Below, in pieces: positions 1-34,887 of a stretch of DNA of 64,000 bases. Both the position numbers and the translations under genes were made by a program. Under the pieces are notes generated by a model. That model did not search any database and was not told the DNA's origin. It saw only the letters and a program-made list of their open reading frames with translations. The stretch is from Silurus meridionalis (Eukaryota > Chordata > Actinopteri > Siluriformes > Siluridae). The stretch lies in assembly GCF_014805685.1 (NCBI RefSeq), contig NC_060884.1:19915356-19979355 (forward strand), in the 5' to 3' direction. Position 1 is the first letter of the stretch, and each line of letters opens with the position of its first letter.

Positions 1-2
1 AA

Positions 3-14736
<14,734 letters not shown>

Positions 14737-14850
14737 GGCGCACTGAGTGTAGCCGCAGAGGGTGAGTGCAGCCGGAGGAAACGCGCTAGTGTTGCTAAGC
14801 TAACTACACGCGCACGCGCACGCGCAAACAGGCGCACGCTCACCTGCGTC
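14737..14850 (-). promoter_or_regulatory. usp4: Probable usp4 promoter and 5'UTR, GC-rich
   Basis: The DNA just upstream of the usp4 ATG is much richer in GC and CpG than its surroundings. It carries repeated CGCGCA/GCGCAC units near 14811-14835, which resemble half NRF1 sites. This is typical of a CpG-island housekeeping promoter. No TATA box is visible. The transcription start cannot be fixed from sequence. Confidence 0.5.
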
Positions 14851-14951
14851 ACTTACATATTCATAAACTATACTCCAAACCCCAAATCTCTTTATTCAGA
14901 AAGTAAGCTTGGAATAATTACAATCATATTTAGCCCTCTAGCAACTAGCTA

Positions 14952-15065
14952 ATGGGAAGTGGTAGCTCATTGTGTAAGTCTCTGGGTTACTGATCGGAAG
15001 GTCCCAGGTTCTAACATCAGTGGTATACGTGAAGAAAGAAGTTCACTGTGCTGTAAACTACCTGA
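14952..15065 (+). mobile_element. tRNA-derived SINE fragment
   Basis: GGTAGCTCATTGTGTAAG resembles a tRNA A box and AGGTTCTAACATC a degenerate B box. They are followed by GAAAGAAGTTCACTGTGCTG, a tail seen in fish tRNA-type SINEs. The middle is deleted. It lies just upstream of usp4. Confidence 0.6.
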
Positions 15066-16393
15066 GATTACAGGAGGTTGCTGAAATAAAACACATTTGT
15101 ACATATATTCAATAAATGTATATCTAAGTATGTTAGACGCAAATAAAGTCGGACTGAAACCTCTTACGGACTTTGTATAAACATAACCAGTAGAAGAAAA
15201 TAAATGGAGCACTCGAGCTACTAAACCAAGTGTTTATACTGATTTATCTATGGACAGTGAGTTAAAGTGCTATAGATTACAGAGCACACCGGCCACATCC
15301 CAAATGACTCGTGAGTGCACATACAGTGAAGCTCATTGTGTGAATGTCAATACGCACTTCATACTTATTAGTGCACTTCTTACAGGGAGTACGGACTCAT
15401 TTGAGGATGAACCAACACTCTCAATATATCGTCGTGAACATGGGACAGGGAAACTAATTAAATCCATTTAAAAATAAAAAAATACTTAATCGAAGAAAGT
15501 AATTAAGCCACAAAACACATTGTTGCTTTAGAAAATGAGTTCTATTATGTAGGAACACTTTTTGCAAGTACATAATGGTGACACCTTACAAACATAAAAA
15601 TGTTATAAAAACAAATAAATAACAATAAAAAAACAAAACAAAAGTAAGCAAAACAGTGATTTAACAAGAATTTAACATTTGTTAAAAATTCTACCAGGTA
15701 CCAATGTAAAGGAAATCTACAACAGGTCTTCTCGTGGAACAGAGCAATTTTCTGATCAAACCCAAGTGAAAACGATCAGGGGGTAGAAATGTAATCAGGA
15801 AATCAGCAAAACTAGCTCAACACCGACGCTCATAATGGATGAGAAGAAGAGTTCGGCTTTTAACACGACTAAACTGCAATTGGTCCGTTTTTCGAATTTC
15901 CATCGAATTGTTGCTTCTTTAAATTTGAATCGTCTGTGGTCCGTTTAAAGATTTGGTCAAATAAAATAAATCAAAAGCACAACACATACAATGTTGATTA
16001 GGAAATGGTGCTATGTGAAGATGCCAGGGTATGAGATTAAACTGAATTAATAGATAGGACATGATATCGGTGTTGGTGACTAATGAAAGTAGGTTAATAG
16101 TGCACACCCGAGGCCATAAGCTATTCTATAGGTCCTACAATATTTTAAAAAGTAAAGTAATATATTAAAATGAAGATTAATTTCAAATCATTTCTTTAGT
16201 GTCAATGTTTTTTTTTTTTATGATATACCAAGAGAAATTTAGCAGGAACAGTAAATGCACACTTCGATATGTCTGCAGTAAAGTTTATGCATCTTCTCTA
16301 AGTATAAATAACCATGATGTGTCCCATTAGTTCCAAACCGATCCCACACAATTTACCCAAGATTTCATTTTAAGATGATGTCCTTTAATGCCT
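15066..16393. other. usp4-emc3 spacer and emc3 3'UTR
   Basis: AT-rich DNA between the two genes. The part nearest 16393 should be emc3 3'UTR, but no convincing AATAAA was fixed. A short MITE-like stretch with CCCAAAT and TCATTTGAG ends lies at about 15297-15410. No further gene was seen. Confidence 0.5.
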
Positions 16394-20431
<4,038 letters not shown>

Positions 20432-20912
20432 CTATAAGGAACAAAAGTTGGTATTTAAAGAGAAAGAATAATAATGATGAGATGTCTTCATAACCTTATA
20501 CTAAGGACAAGCCCAAGAAATCTGGTTAATGAGAAATGGGTCTGCTGTTACACTACATTCAAAGCTACATCACAATCACTCGCCCTCACAGGAGCAAGCT
20601 ACTATACCAGGCTAACATAAACCGTTACGTTTACCATTAAGTTTCATTTAATGGTAAAATGTAAATGCAGTGGTCAGTGAACTGCTGACTGTCGCCTGGA
20701 CGAGACCCAAATAATTGTACCCACTGTTGTAGAACATTAACAGAACATCAGAATCGGCGCTAACACTGGCTAATGCCTGCTAATGACTAAACGCTACCCA
20801 TATTAGCACTAGCATTAGCTTACAAAAATGTCCGACAGTCAGCCATTGATAATAGGAAAACAACTAGCTATCGATTCCTGGGAATTTTCTCACAATCCAC
20901 AGCCATTTTTAC

Positions 20913-21060
20913 CTCCTAAAGATCCTAAATATATTTCAATCCCTTTAATGTCAGACTGGGGTGGAGGATAAACCCAACAGCACCGGCGCTCCTTCACCGC
21001 AGCGGCTCTGCTGACTAGCCGCTAAGACCTACAGACTAGCGACGTCAATGGCCGAATACC
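20913..21060 (-). promoter_or_regulatory. emc3: Probable emc3 non-coding first exon and promoter
   Basis: A donor (GGAG|GTAAAA) lies at 20912-20913 and would splice to the acceptor at 20432. The DNA above it, to about 21060, is locally GC-richer and has a CRE-like GACGTCA near 21040. I infer the untranslated first exon and promoter here; the 5' end is not determined. Confidence 0.45.
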
Positions 21061-22560
21061 AAATGTTTCCTACCCTCTCATGTAAGTGCACTTCGTTTTC
21101 TGTGTAGCTTTTGCAACCTACCTAGTGTATTACATGTCAGATTTGTATTTCAGCCGGTAATAATGATAATGTTTCCAAAATGGCGACTACAATATAATTG
21201 TGTGTGTGTGTGTGTGTGTGTGTGTACAAAACAAAAATCAGTCAAAAATATAAACATTTAAAATAACCCACTATTTTGTTATTTTTGTCTATGAAAGCGA
21301 TTCAGACTCTGGTTTTTCTGTGGAAGGTCAAGATTCGTGTATATATATTTGGGGTTGCCCTTAATAAAATGTGAACGGTTTTAAATATTGTGGATATTGG
21401 TAAAATAAAAACATTTAAATCAGCTGATGCCTAATTATAAACAATATTAGGTGCGTATTACCGTAGCGCAACTACCGCTAGATACTGTATAAGCTCCGCC
21501 CATTTCTGGTCTGACGCTACGGTGACGTTATTGCTTGTGTAATTCTGCAATTAGACATGAAAGGAAAAAAAATCAAGCCCTTTTTTGCTTTAGTTTCGAT
21601 TTGATTTTCTTTTCCGTTCATTAAAATAAATAAAAAAGAACTGACTCGTTTTTTAGTGGTTTGGTTCTGGGCTGTATCTAAAGATACACGGGCCTTTTTC
21701 CGTATCATACGAATTATGATGTCATATTTAAATAGCAATATCAATTATTACGTTTGCATTTTTACTTTTCTGTGTAGCCTGCTAACACTCAAATGGAATC
21801 GCAAGTCCTTTCTCATTTGAATTTCCAAAGACTCGCGCGGTTTGCATTTGCGATGCCTTGCACTGAAAGCTGTTGATTAAATGTTAGGGGTGGGACTACC
21901 TTATTGAGCGTGTTCAAAAGACGATTTTGCGAAATTGTGGAGGATGCCTGCGCAGTAAACTGATAACAGACCAGACTCTATAGATTAAGCTAGTTTTCAT
22001 AAATGAATAAACAATTCATCTGTGACGCTTTCCAAAAACACGCCCTCCTTAGTTACTGTTGCTATGTCGGACAAACCATGAAATACGCCTGTCAATCAAA
22101 CTCTTTGCGGAGACGACTGTGAGTGACGTCACTACACAATATAAAACACGCTTAATAATATAGTCCTAGTTTTTCCAAAGCCCTTAATAAGATGAAAGGT
22201 CTGAGTGCTATGAAGCTGCTTTATTTATTGACATCATTTAATTTATTGTGATACTGCCCTTTATATTTCTTTATTTAACTTTTTTTTTCCTTTTACCCAC
22301 TATTTAAGTTCATGTAAATTATAATTTCAGATTTCTATCTATTTATTTTCTTTATTTTTCTAAACAATTTATTAGTTATACTGTGTATACTGTGTTGAGC
22401 CTGTAATACTTATCTACACTGTAAATGTATATTTGCCTTTGTTGTTTATATACTTTTGTATTCAATAAAAAAAAAAAAAATTAATAATAATATAGTCCTA
22501 CCCCTCACACTCCTATATACAACCCAACAATTAATGAATGTAGTTTCCAAGAGAGAAATT
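21061..22560. other. emc3-sec61a1 spacer
   Basis: Contains a short (TG)n tract (about 21199-21226) and AT-rich DNA. The block at 22200-22482 ends AATAAA plus a long A run, as a truncated LINE 3' tail would. No gene was seen. Confidence 0.5.
22200..22482 (+). mobile_element. Possible LINE 3' tail
   Basis: AT-rich, T-run-containing stretch ending TTCAATAAAA followed by an A-run. The poly(A)-like end suggests a 5'-truncated retroposon, but no coding remnant was found. Confidence 0.3.
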
Positions 22561-22606
22561 GACCTTAAATACTATTTTCCTTGTTTACACATTTTGTCAA
22601 AAAGTT

Positions 22607-22612
22607 TTTATT
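22607..22612 (-). terminator. sec61a1: Candidate sec61a1 poly(A) signal
   Basis: AATAAA on the minus strand lies about 440 nt past the sec61a1 stop codon. It gives a plausible 3'UTR of about 450 nt. Other AATAAA hexamers may be used. Confidence 0.4.
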
Positions 22613-23048
22613 TACATCAGAACAATTAACAGTCTTCGTGAAATGATACTGCAGTTGCCTAACCACACATACACTGGCACTGGTGTAAATCTTGGCTTGA
22701 AGATTCCAACATATTCTGTGCATGTCCAAGTCATTGGGTTTGACCAATTCCAGATAATTAACCATCTGAGCATTTAACCATTAGTTGATTAAGAATGCAG
22801 CAGGTGGCGTATTGCCTGACTGGATGGAGAAAGAAATGAATGTCCCACAAAAAAGACAGGCTACAAGGACAAAGAAAAGGACATCCCAAAGATGAATTCT
22901 GATTGGGCATTTGGGAAAATGAAGCACAAATGCCTTAGACTGGCAGAGCACTGACTGTGTCCATATGATAAAACAATAATTATATAAAAGAACTGAATAA
23001 CAAATGGAAATGTCAGTTCAAGGTTCTTGTGGAGGTTTTTTGTGCTGT

Positions 23049-28156
<5,108 letters not shown>

Positions 28157-28330
28157 GTTGTAGCGTTCCGGTGCTGCAGGCGAATTTCGGTGCGGTGTTG
28201 CCGCTGAGCAGCTCCGTTGTGACGTTCAACCTGAGGAGAGAGAGAACAAGAAGAGGATCCTCAGCGACACGTCATCTCTCAAACCCCTCGAATACACGTC
28301 ACAGCGCATGCGCGCACTCCTGTTGGGCTT
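28157..28330 (-). promoter_or_regulatory. sec61a1: sec61a1 5'UTR and promoter with palindromic NRF1 site
   Basis: The perfect NRF1 consensus GCGCATGCGC lies at 28304-28313, about 150 bp above the sec61a1 ATG, in a CpG-rich stretch. A polypyrimidine tract ending in CAG at 28231-28233 (minus strand) could be the acceptor of a 5'UTR intron. The leader is therefore either continuous from the NRF1 region or spliced. Confidence 0.55.
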
Positions 28331-28494
28331 CACTCCAAACCCCCCTCTTTACTCTCTACATGAGTGCTCTACGGAGGGTATCTATAACAGAGCTCTTCAC
28401 GCGTTATCTAGTGCCCTATGTGTGCTATGCGACCCACGTGAAATTCAATCCCCGCGTTTGAACCGAAATCACGGCTTTTGCGTGTTGTTATTCA

Positions 28495-28685
28495 TTAAGT
28501 CGAGTTTATTTCTGTCGGGCTTTTTACAATGGACACTGTCTCAAAGCAGCTTTGCTGAAGTTAAGGATTGAGGTGAATGATGTGTTTATCCCTGATGAGG
28601 CGACTGGGGCAAGGAAAAACCTCCTTAGATTTAATGAAGAAACCTCGAGAGGAACCAGACTCAAAAGGAGAAATCATCTTAATTT
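28495..28685 (+). repeat. Teleost interspersed repeat near sec61a1 promoter
   Basis: Contains ACTGTCTCAAAGCAGCTTTG, GGCAAGGAAAAACCTCCTTAG and CTCGAGAGGAACCAGACTC, which are hallmarks of an abundant fish repeat. It lies about 180 bp beyond the NRF1 site. Confidence 0.6.
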
Positions 28686-29639
28686 CCCATCCTCATAACC
28701 ATATTTCGGAGCAAGGGTTTAAAACCCATTGTTTTTATTTCAGATACTGATTCGCTTTATTGACAGGGCGAAAACTTTATATTACAGACATACACGTTTA
28801 CAAACATTTACACCTAAAATGTGCACACAAAAATTAAAATAATAGCAGTAAGACGCAAAAGAATACATAAATAATACAAGATTTCTACGCAGTTTTTTTT
28901 ATGTATGAGATTTTTTTGCATTCTTACAGTGTTGATGTTATTGTGAGAGAGTCTGTATAATGAAAAAGTATAATTTTCTATTTTTCGTTTTATTACAGAC
29001 ACATTATACCGTACATTTAATAAGAAAAATGGTTAAATGAAAATGATAAATGGTTACAGTCGGATTTTTAATTGTTAAATGTTTGGTATGTTTTGACGTC
29101 ATCCTGCTTTTTATAAGCTGTGAAGCTGATCAAATAAATCAGATAAAACAAATCTATATAGTTGAATAATTGCTGTAGTTTCTGAATAGTGAAAAAAGGA
29201 TACTCATATTGATTTAAAGATACTCATAAATACTTACAAATGTTTTTAACAGGAAACTAAATTAAGCAAGAGAAGTTTTTATGTTTTCCGTTTTTTTTCC
29301 TTTTAAGCGTGTACTTTTTGAAGGGTCTAGTCGTTTGCAATTCTATGTTTCACCAGCAGAGGGAAGTAGGTTACCACTTATGAACTACAGTCATTAAAGA
29401 GACAGCACGAGTATTATATTGAGTCGAGTTTGTGCAAAAAGTCCTACACGTTTTTGGGCGAATAACAGATGTATCTAAGAAACCTATCCAAGTGTCTATT
29501 TTGGATGCTGTGCTGCTCTCAATATACAATGATGAGAGTCAGCTGGCATGGTGGACCATGGTGACCTGAGATCCTTTGTAGCAAACTGACTTTGTGACAT
29601 CACTGATCTGTTCCTGTGGGTCATTCCACCATATAATTT

Positions 29640-31150
29640 TTTTTGTCATGCCAGTGGAGGAAGATGCAGACAGGTAGATTATGTTCTATGTAGGAGATGC
29701 AACCTGAAGGAGATTAGAGACTGTAAGATGTTGGCAGGGACAGTGTAGCTAGACAGCATCGGATGGTGGTCTGTAGGATGGTTTTGGAGATGAAGAAGAG
29801 GAGAAGAGTGAAGACTGAAAGAAGAATAAGAGTGGAAACTGAAAGAGGAAGACTAATGTGGGGTTCAGGTAAGAGGTCAGACAGAGGCTTGTGGTGGTGA
29901 AGACGTGCTGGGTGATTGGGAAACTACTGCAGAAGTGATAAAGGAGACAGTTAGAAAGGAACTTGGTGTGACATCTGGAAATAGAAAGAAAGACAAAGAG
30001 ACATGGTGGTGGAATGAGGAAGTGCAGGAAGAGCATAAGGAGAAAGGGGTTGGTGAAACAGAATTGGGATCTGCAGAGAGATGAGAAAAGTAGGCAGGAG
30101 TACAAGAAGATGCTGCAGCAGGTAAAGAGGGATGTGGGGAAAGCCAAGGAAAATGCATATGAGGAGCTGTATGAGAAGTTGGACACTAAGGAAAGAGAAA
30201 AGGATTTGTACCGATTTGCCAGGTAGAGAGATCGAGCTGGGAAGGATGTGCTACAAGTCAGAGTATTAAAGGATGGAGTAGGAAATGTGTTGACTAGTGA
30301 GGAGAATGTGTTGAGAAGGTGGAGGGAGTATTTTGAGCAGCTGATAAACGAGGAAAATGAGAAAGGGAGAAGGTTGGATGATGTGGAGATGGTGAAGCAG
30401 GAAGTGGATAGGATTAGTAAGGAGAAAGTGAGAGCAGCGATTAAGAGGATGAAGAGTGGAAACCAATGACATACCATTAGAAGCATGGAGATGTTTAGGA
30501 GAGATGGTAGTAGCATTTTAAACAAGATTTTGGAAGGTGAGAGAATGCCTGAGGAATGTAGAAGGAGTTTTCTGGTACCGATCTTTAAGAATAATGGAGA
30601 TGTGCAGACCTGCAATAACTACAGGGAAATAAAGTTGATCAGTCACACCATGAAGTTATGGATAAGAGTAGTGGAAGCCAGGCTGAGGGAAAAGGTGACC
30701 ATTTGTGAGCAACAGTATGATTTGGTGCCGAGGAAGAGCACCACAGACGCATCATTTGCTTTGAGAATGTTGATGGAGAAGTATAGAGAAGGTCAGAAGG
30801 AGTTGTGGTATTGTATGAGGTAGTCAGGTGTGTCAGAGAAATATGTGAGGGTGGTGCAGGAAATGTATGAGTACAGTGTGACAGCAGTAAAGTGTGCAGT
30901 AGGAACAGCAGACTGGTTGAAGGTGGAGGTTGGACTGCATCAAGGATTGGCTTTGAGCCCTTGCTTGTTTGCAGTGATGATGGACAGGTTGAGGAACGAG
31001 GTCAAACAGGAGTCTCCGTGGACTATGATGGTTGCAGATGATATTGTGATTTGTGGAGAGAGTAGGGAGCAGGTTGAGGGTGGGGGGAATGGAGACGGAT
31101 AACTCACTTTGGCAACCCCTAATGGGAGCTGCAGAAAGAAGGAGAAAAAG
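29640..31150 (+). mobile_element. RTE-type LINE relic with internal deletion
   Basis: Reading frames at 30014-31102 on the plus strand give broken reverse-transcriptase text. It includes VPIFKNNGDVQTCNNYREIK, CEQQYDLVPRKSTTDASFAL, GLHQGLALSPCLFAVMMD and VADDIVICGESREQ. The active-site motif is V-A-D-D instead of F-A-D-D. These are RTE/BovB-clade motifs. After ESREQVE the sequence jumps to the 3' tail (TGGCAACCCCTAATGGGAGC then GAAGGAGAAAAAG), so the region between is lost. The start is truncated near 29640. The PRxxLW region is also shortened, and in-frame stops show it is dead. Confidence 0.8.
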
Positions 31151-31545
31151 AAGAGAAAAGCTGTTTTTAGGAAAATGTCACACTAGTAAGGTGAGTAAGT
31201 AAGACATTATTTCACAAATACAATATCCAAAGATTTCAGTGATCAATCAATGCAAATAATAAAAAAGCAAAAAATTACTAGCCATTAAGCACAGATGGTT
31301 TTGCAGAGTAACCAGATCTAGTGAGATAATTTTTCAGCAGGTTATTGTGCACTATGTACAGAGTAATTATGTAGATATGAATTGTTGATAAAATGGTGTT
31401 ATGTTCACATAGGCACTGCCCCACAAGTGATATTTAATTCCAGATTCATGATAAAATAATGGATTCTGATTAGCTGTGTTCTGACACTCTTAAGCATTGA
31501 ACCTTGCAGGGAATGACACATCACACTGTAGCAAGCTCCACAAAA

Positions 31546-31563
31546 GGTGTGTGTGTGTGTGTG

Positions 31564-31621
<58 letters not shown>
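31546..31621. repeat. (GT)n-(CT)n compound microsatellite
   Basis: About eight GT units followed by about 28 CT units. Confidence 0.95.
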
Positions 31622-31628
<7 letters not shown>

Positions 31629-31814
31629 TTACTGGCCTTCACAGAAGAGATGTGCTTTCAGTGTGGTTATATAATATTCTGTGTGCCATGCAACATTTAG
31701 ATGCCAGGAGCGAGTCAATGCTTAAGAAGAACAAATATAATTTCATCTAAACACAGTGATCAGCAATCAGAATAAATATATTGTCAGGTGAAGCAAACAA
31801 CATTAATTATCTTG

Positions 31815-32560
31815 CTACAGTTGCCCCTGGGTGGGATGTATTAGGCAGCAATGGAACAGTCAATTCTAAAAGACGTGGTTAAGAAAAAGAATCTCAGTGA
31901 CTTTGTGATGAAATTGTGATGGCTTTAAGGCTGGGTCTGAGCATATCCTAAATGGCAGGTTTTCTATGTACCAGAAGTGTTCTGAGGAAGGTAAACTTCC
32001 CCAGGCCAGCAATGTCTGATATCTGTATCCGGTCCTATGTTGACTTTTGTATTTGTTGTATTTTGTATTTTATTATATGCTTAAATTCTGTACAGCACTT
32101 TGGCCAACAGATGTTGTTTTTAAATGTGCTCTATAAATAAATTTGACTTGACTTGACTTGACAATGTGCATGCACCTGGATGCAGCATAAAACATGATTC
32201 ATCAGATTGTTTACTTTCTTTCATTGTTCTATAGTTCAGTTTTGATGCACGCAATTCCATTTTATGTGCATTGTTTGCTGAACAGGATTTAGCATGGGCA
32301 CTTTGATGAGTGTGCAGTTATGTAGCATCTTTCTGTGGGATTGGACGAGACATGTTACGTGCATCAATGTGCCTTGTGCACCTATGACCCTTTTTACTGG
32401 TTCATTTAGCTGTGGTAGAGTTAATTTGTAAAGGATTTTCACTGACAGCCGATGTAGAGAAGCATCTGTTCCAGCCAGAGATAATGAAAGCCTCTTCAGC
32501 ATAAGGACTATTTTGTTTGACAGTTTACATGCATATATGTATGTAATTATGCAGTAATTT
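31815..32560. mobile_element. Fold-back Tc1-like relic, copy A
   Basis: The left part (31815-32010) matches the 5' end of a fish Tc1-like element in plus orientation (GGGTGGGATGTATTAGGCAGC, TCTCAGTGACTTTG). The right part (32225-32400) matches internal transposase sequence in minus orientation (TAGCATGGGCAC, GGGATTGGACGAGAC). A further 160 bp of unidentified sequence follows. The same composite recurs at 34110-34715. Confidence 0.6.
32016..32162 (+). mobile_element. Short retroposon insertion in fold-back copy A
   Basis: A 147-bp insert containing TGTACAGCACTTTGGCCAAC and TGTGCTCTATAAATAAATTT and ending in GACTTGACTT repeats. AATGT flanks it on both sides (32011-32015 and 32163-32167) as a possible target duplication. 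The matching site in copy B is empty. Confidence 0.55.
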
Positions 32561-34109
32561 AAAATTACTTAGACATATGGATGATGTGCAGGATAGGCAG
32601 GAAACAAAGAATGTGTCGTAGGAAAAGCTTCAGTATGAAAGAATGATGTGCCTAAGACCAAAAAGATGTTATCCTGCTATCTGGCTTTATATTTTAGTGC
32701 AGCAGTTGCATGCATTTTACTGTCTAACCACATTGTATAAGTATTGATTGAAAAACAAAATTACATTGACATACATGGACCATAGCTCTTGATTATGGTC
32801 CAATTCTGATAAATGACTAAAATGGCTAAAAGAGGTGTAATTATAATCTTATATATGGTTTATTTATCTTATGATAGAAATGATCGGTAAATGAAATTAT
32901 TCTAGTTCAACATGTATTAGTGAGAGATAACCAAAAAACCCAGAGGAACTCTATGAGGACACCAGGAGAACATGCACAGAAAATCCACACTTTTAACCCA
33001 AAGTATAGATTTCTCTGGTATCCCTGGAGCTATAAAGTGGCCTATTTAATTATGTATTACTCATAATTGAACTGGAAAGATTCTACCAAGTTGTCTTAAC
33101 AAAAATGGCTCTTCAGTGCCTGCACCAGTTCTCCCAGTTACACCATTCCTGTATCCTGTCACTCCTTGTACTAGTTCATATGCAAACCAGCTGTCAGCAT
33201 CCAATTCACTCCCATTGGCTGGATCTACACAATGAGTGAATGGTTTATATAAACATGACTCTAAGTCAGCTGTGGTTTTCATACTGCCTAGGAAATGACA
33301 GCTTCACTGCAGTGAGGCTTTTATTGCACAGAGCATCCAAATAAGAAAAGAAGAGGCTGAGATTATAAAACACCAATATTCACAGAACATTGAACTGAGC
33401 TGATTGTTTTTTTAATGTTCATTTTAGGACAAAAAGGCATTTTTTTTGTGTGTGTAGAATGAAGATTTTTTGTGCTTGTGTTTTCCTTTGTCTTATTTAA
33501 GTATGAACTGAAATGCTAATAAAATTGGTACATTTGAAAATAATTGTGTTTATATATAAGCAGCAGTGCTTTGTAATTATTTTGTTAAACTAAGTATAAT
33601 ACTGATTTTAAACACATGTCGACATGTGACACTGTGTGCCGTTAGCGTGTACTGTGTTCACCTTGCTTCATTTTATGTAAGCCTATTTCTTTCCTTGAAA
33701 AAGTTATATAAGATTCTAATTCTTTCATTGCTTGTTTTTCTCTGGGTCTAGTCATGGTCAGTACTGAGGGGTATTTATTGCTCATGGCTATATGTCATAG
33801 TCTGTCTATGTTGAAGCTCCAGGCACAACCTTGAACCTTAGAAACAAAGGGCAGCTTTTCATTCCTTACTTTTGAAGGGCTGAGATTTCATGTGGAATTA
33901 TTGCTTTAGAAATTTCTGCATTTTATAAAAAAAATTACAATAAGATCAACTTTAAGATATTGATCACCTCTTTTGTTGGCTCCAGCAGTGCATAGAAAAC
34001 CCTGTGACACCATTCTATTCCTATGCTTTGCTCAATACTAGGCAGTACATGTCCCCATGACTCTATGCATAAATTGCTGTTGTTCATTTATGCAGTGATA
34101 CAGCTTTAA

Positions 34110-34715
34110 GATTAATTTAAAGAAAATCATTGAATCTGAGTGACTTTGACAATGGCCAAATTGTGACAGGGTTAGATGTTCCCAGAATGCACTGATTATG
34201 TACCATAAGCAGTCCAGGGAAGGTACACTTCCCCAGGCACATGCATCTACTGTAGGTATTCACATGATCATTCACTTTCTTCCAGTCTTTTACAGTCCAG
34301 TTGGGATGCCCACATACCCATTTTGGGTGCATTAAATGGTAGGTTAGCATGGGCACTCAGTTTTGTAGTCCCATACGCAGCAACCTATGATGCACTATGT
34401 GTGATATTCCTTTCTAACATAGCTAGCGAATTTTTCAGCATTTTGTGTACAATTGCTCTTCTGTGGGATCGAACGAGACGGGCTAGTGTTTACCCCCATT
34501 TGCATCCATGTGCCTTAGGTGCCTGTGACCCTGTTTATTGGTTCGTTTAGCTGTGGTTAAGTTGTAAAGGGTAAAGGATTTTCCTGACAGTCAGTGTAGA
34601 GAGGCATCTGTTCCAGACAAGTTGAGATTTTACAGAGATAATGAAAACCTCTTAAGCATAAGGACTATAGTGTTTGACAGTTTGCATGCATGTATGCATA
34701 TGTAATTATGCACTG
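34110..34715. mobile_element. Fold-back Tc1-like relic, copy B
   Basis: A second copy of the 31815-32560 composite, in the same orientation. It shares GAAGGTA.ACTTCCCCAGGC, TTAGCATGGGCACT, the CATCTGTTCCAGAC stretch and ATAAGGACTAT..TGTTTGACAGTTT. It lacks the 147-bp insert but has extra internal Tc1 sequence (34355-34460). Confidence 0.6.
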
Positions 34716-34887
34716 TAATTACAAATGACATTTAAAAGGAAATCATTAATCAACTTCACCGATTAGAGTAAAATAACAATCTACCAAAGAACGTTACAAT
34801 ATATCTACATTGTGATTTTGTTTTGTTTGTCTCCTGTGAAAAGACTAGTGGGTTCTCTATTATATCAACGGAGCAATGTAGAGTATA

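Noticed and set aside
14952..15010. tRNA gene candidate
   Set aside because: A- and B-box-like text is present but the cloverleaf is degenerate and the downstream sequence is a SINE tail.
28171..28571. Plus-strand frames of 87-96 residues
   Set aside because: They lie in the GC-rich sec61a1 promoter and the adjacent fish repeat, with no familiar domain or splice context.
29749..30615. 288-residue open frame on the minus strand
   Set aside because: It is the complement of the RTE-type reverse-transcriptase relic. The plus strand carries the recognisable motifs.
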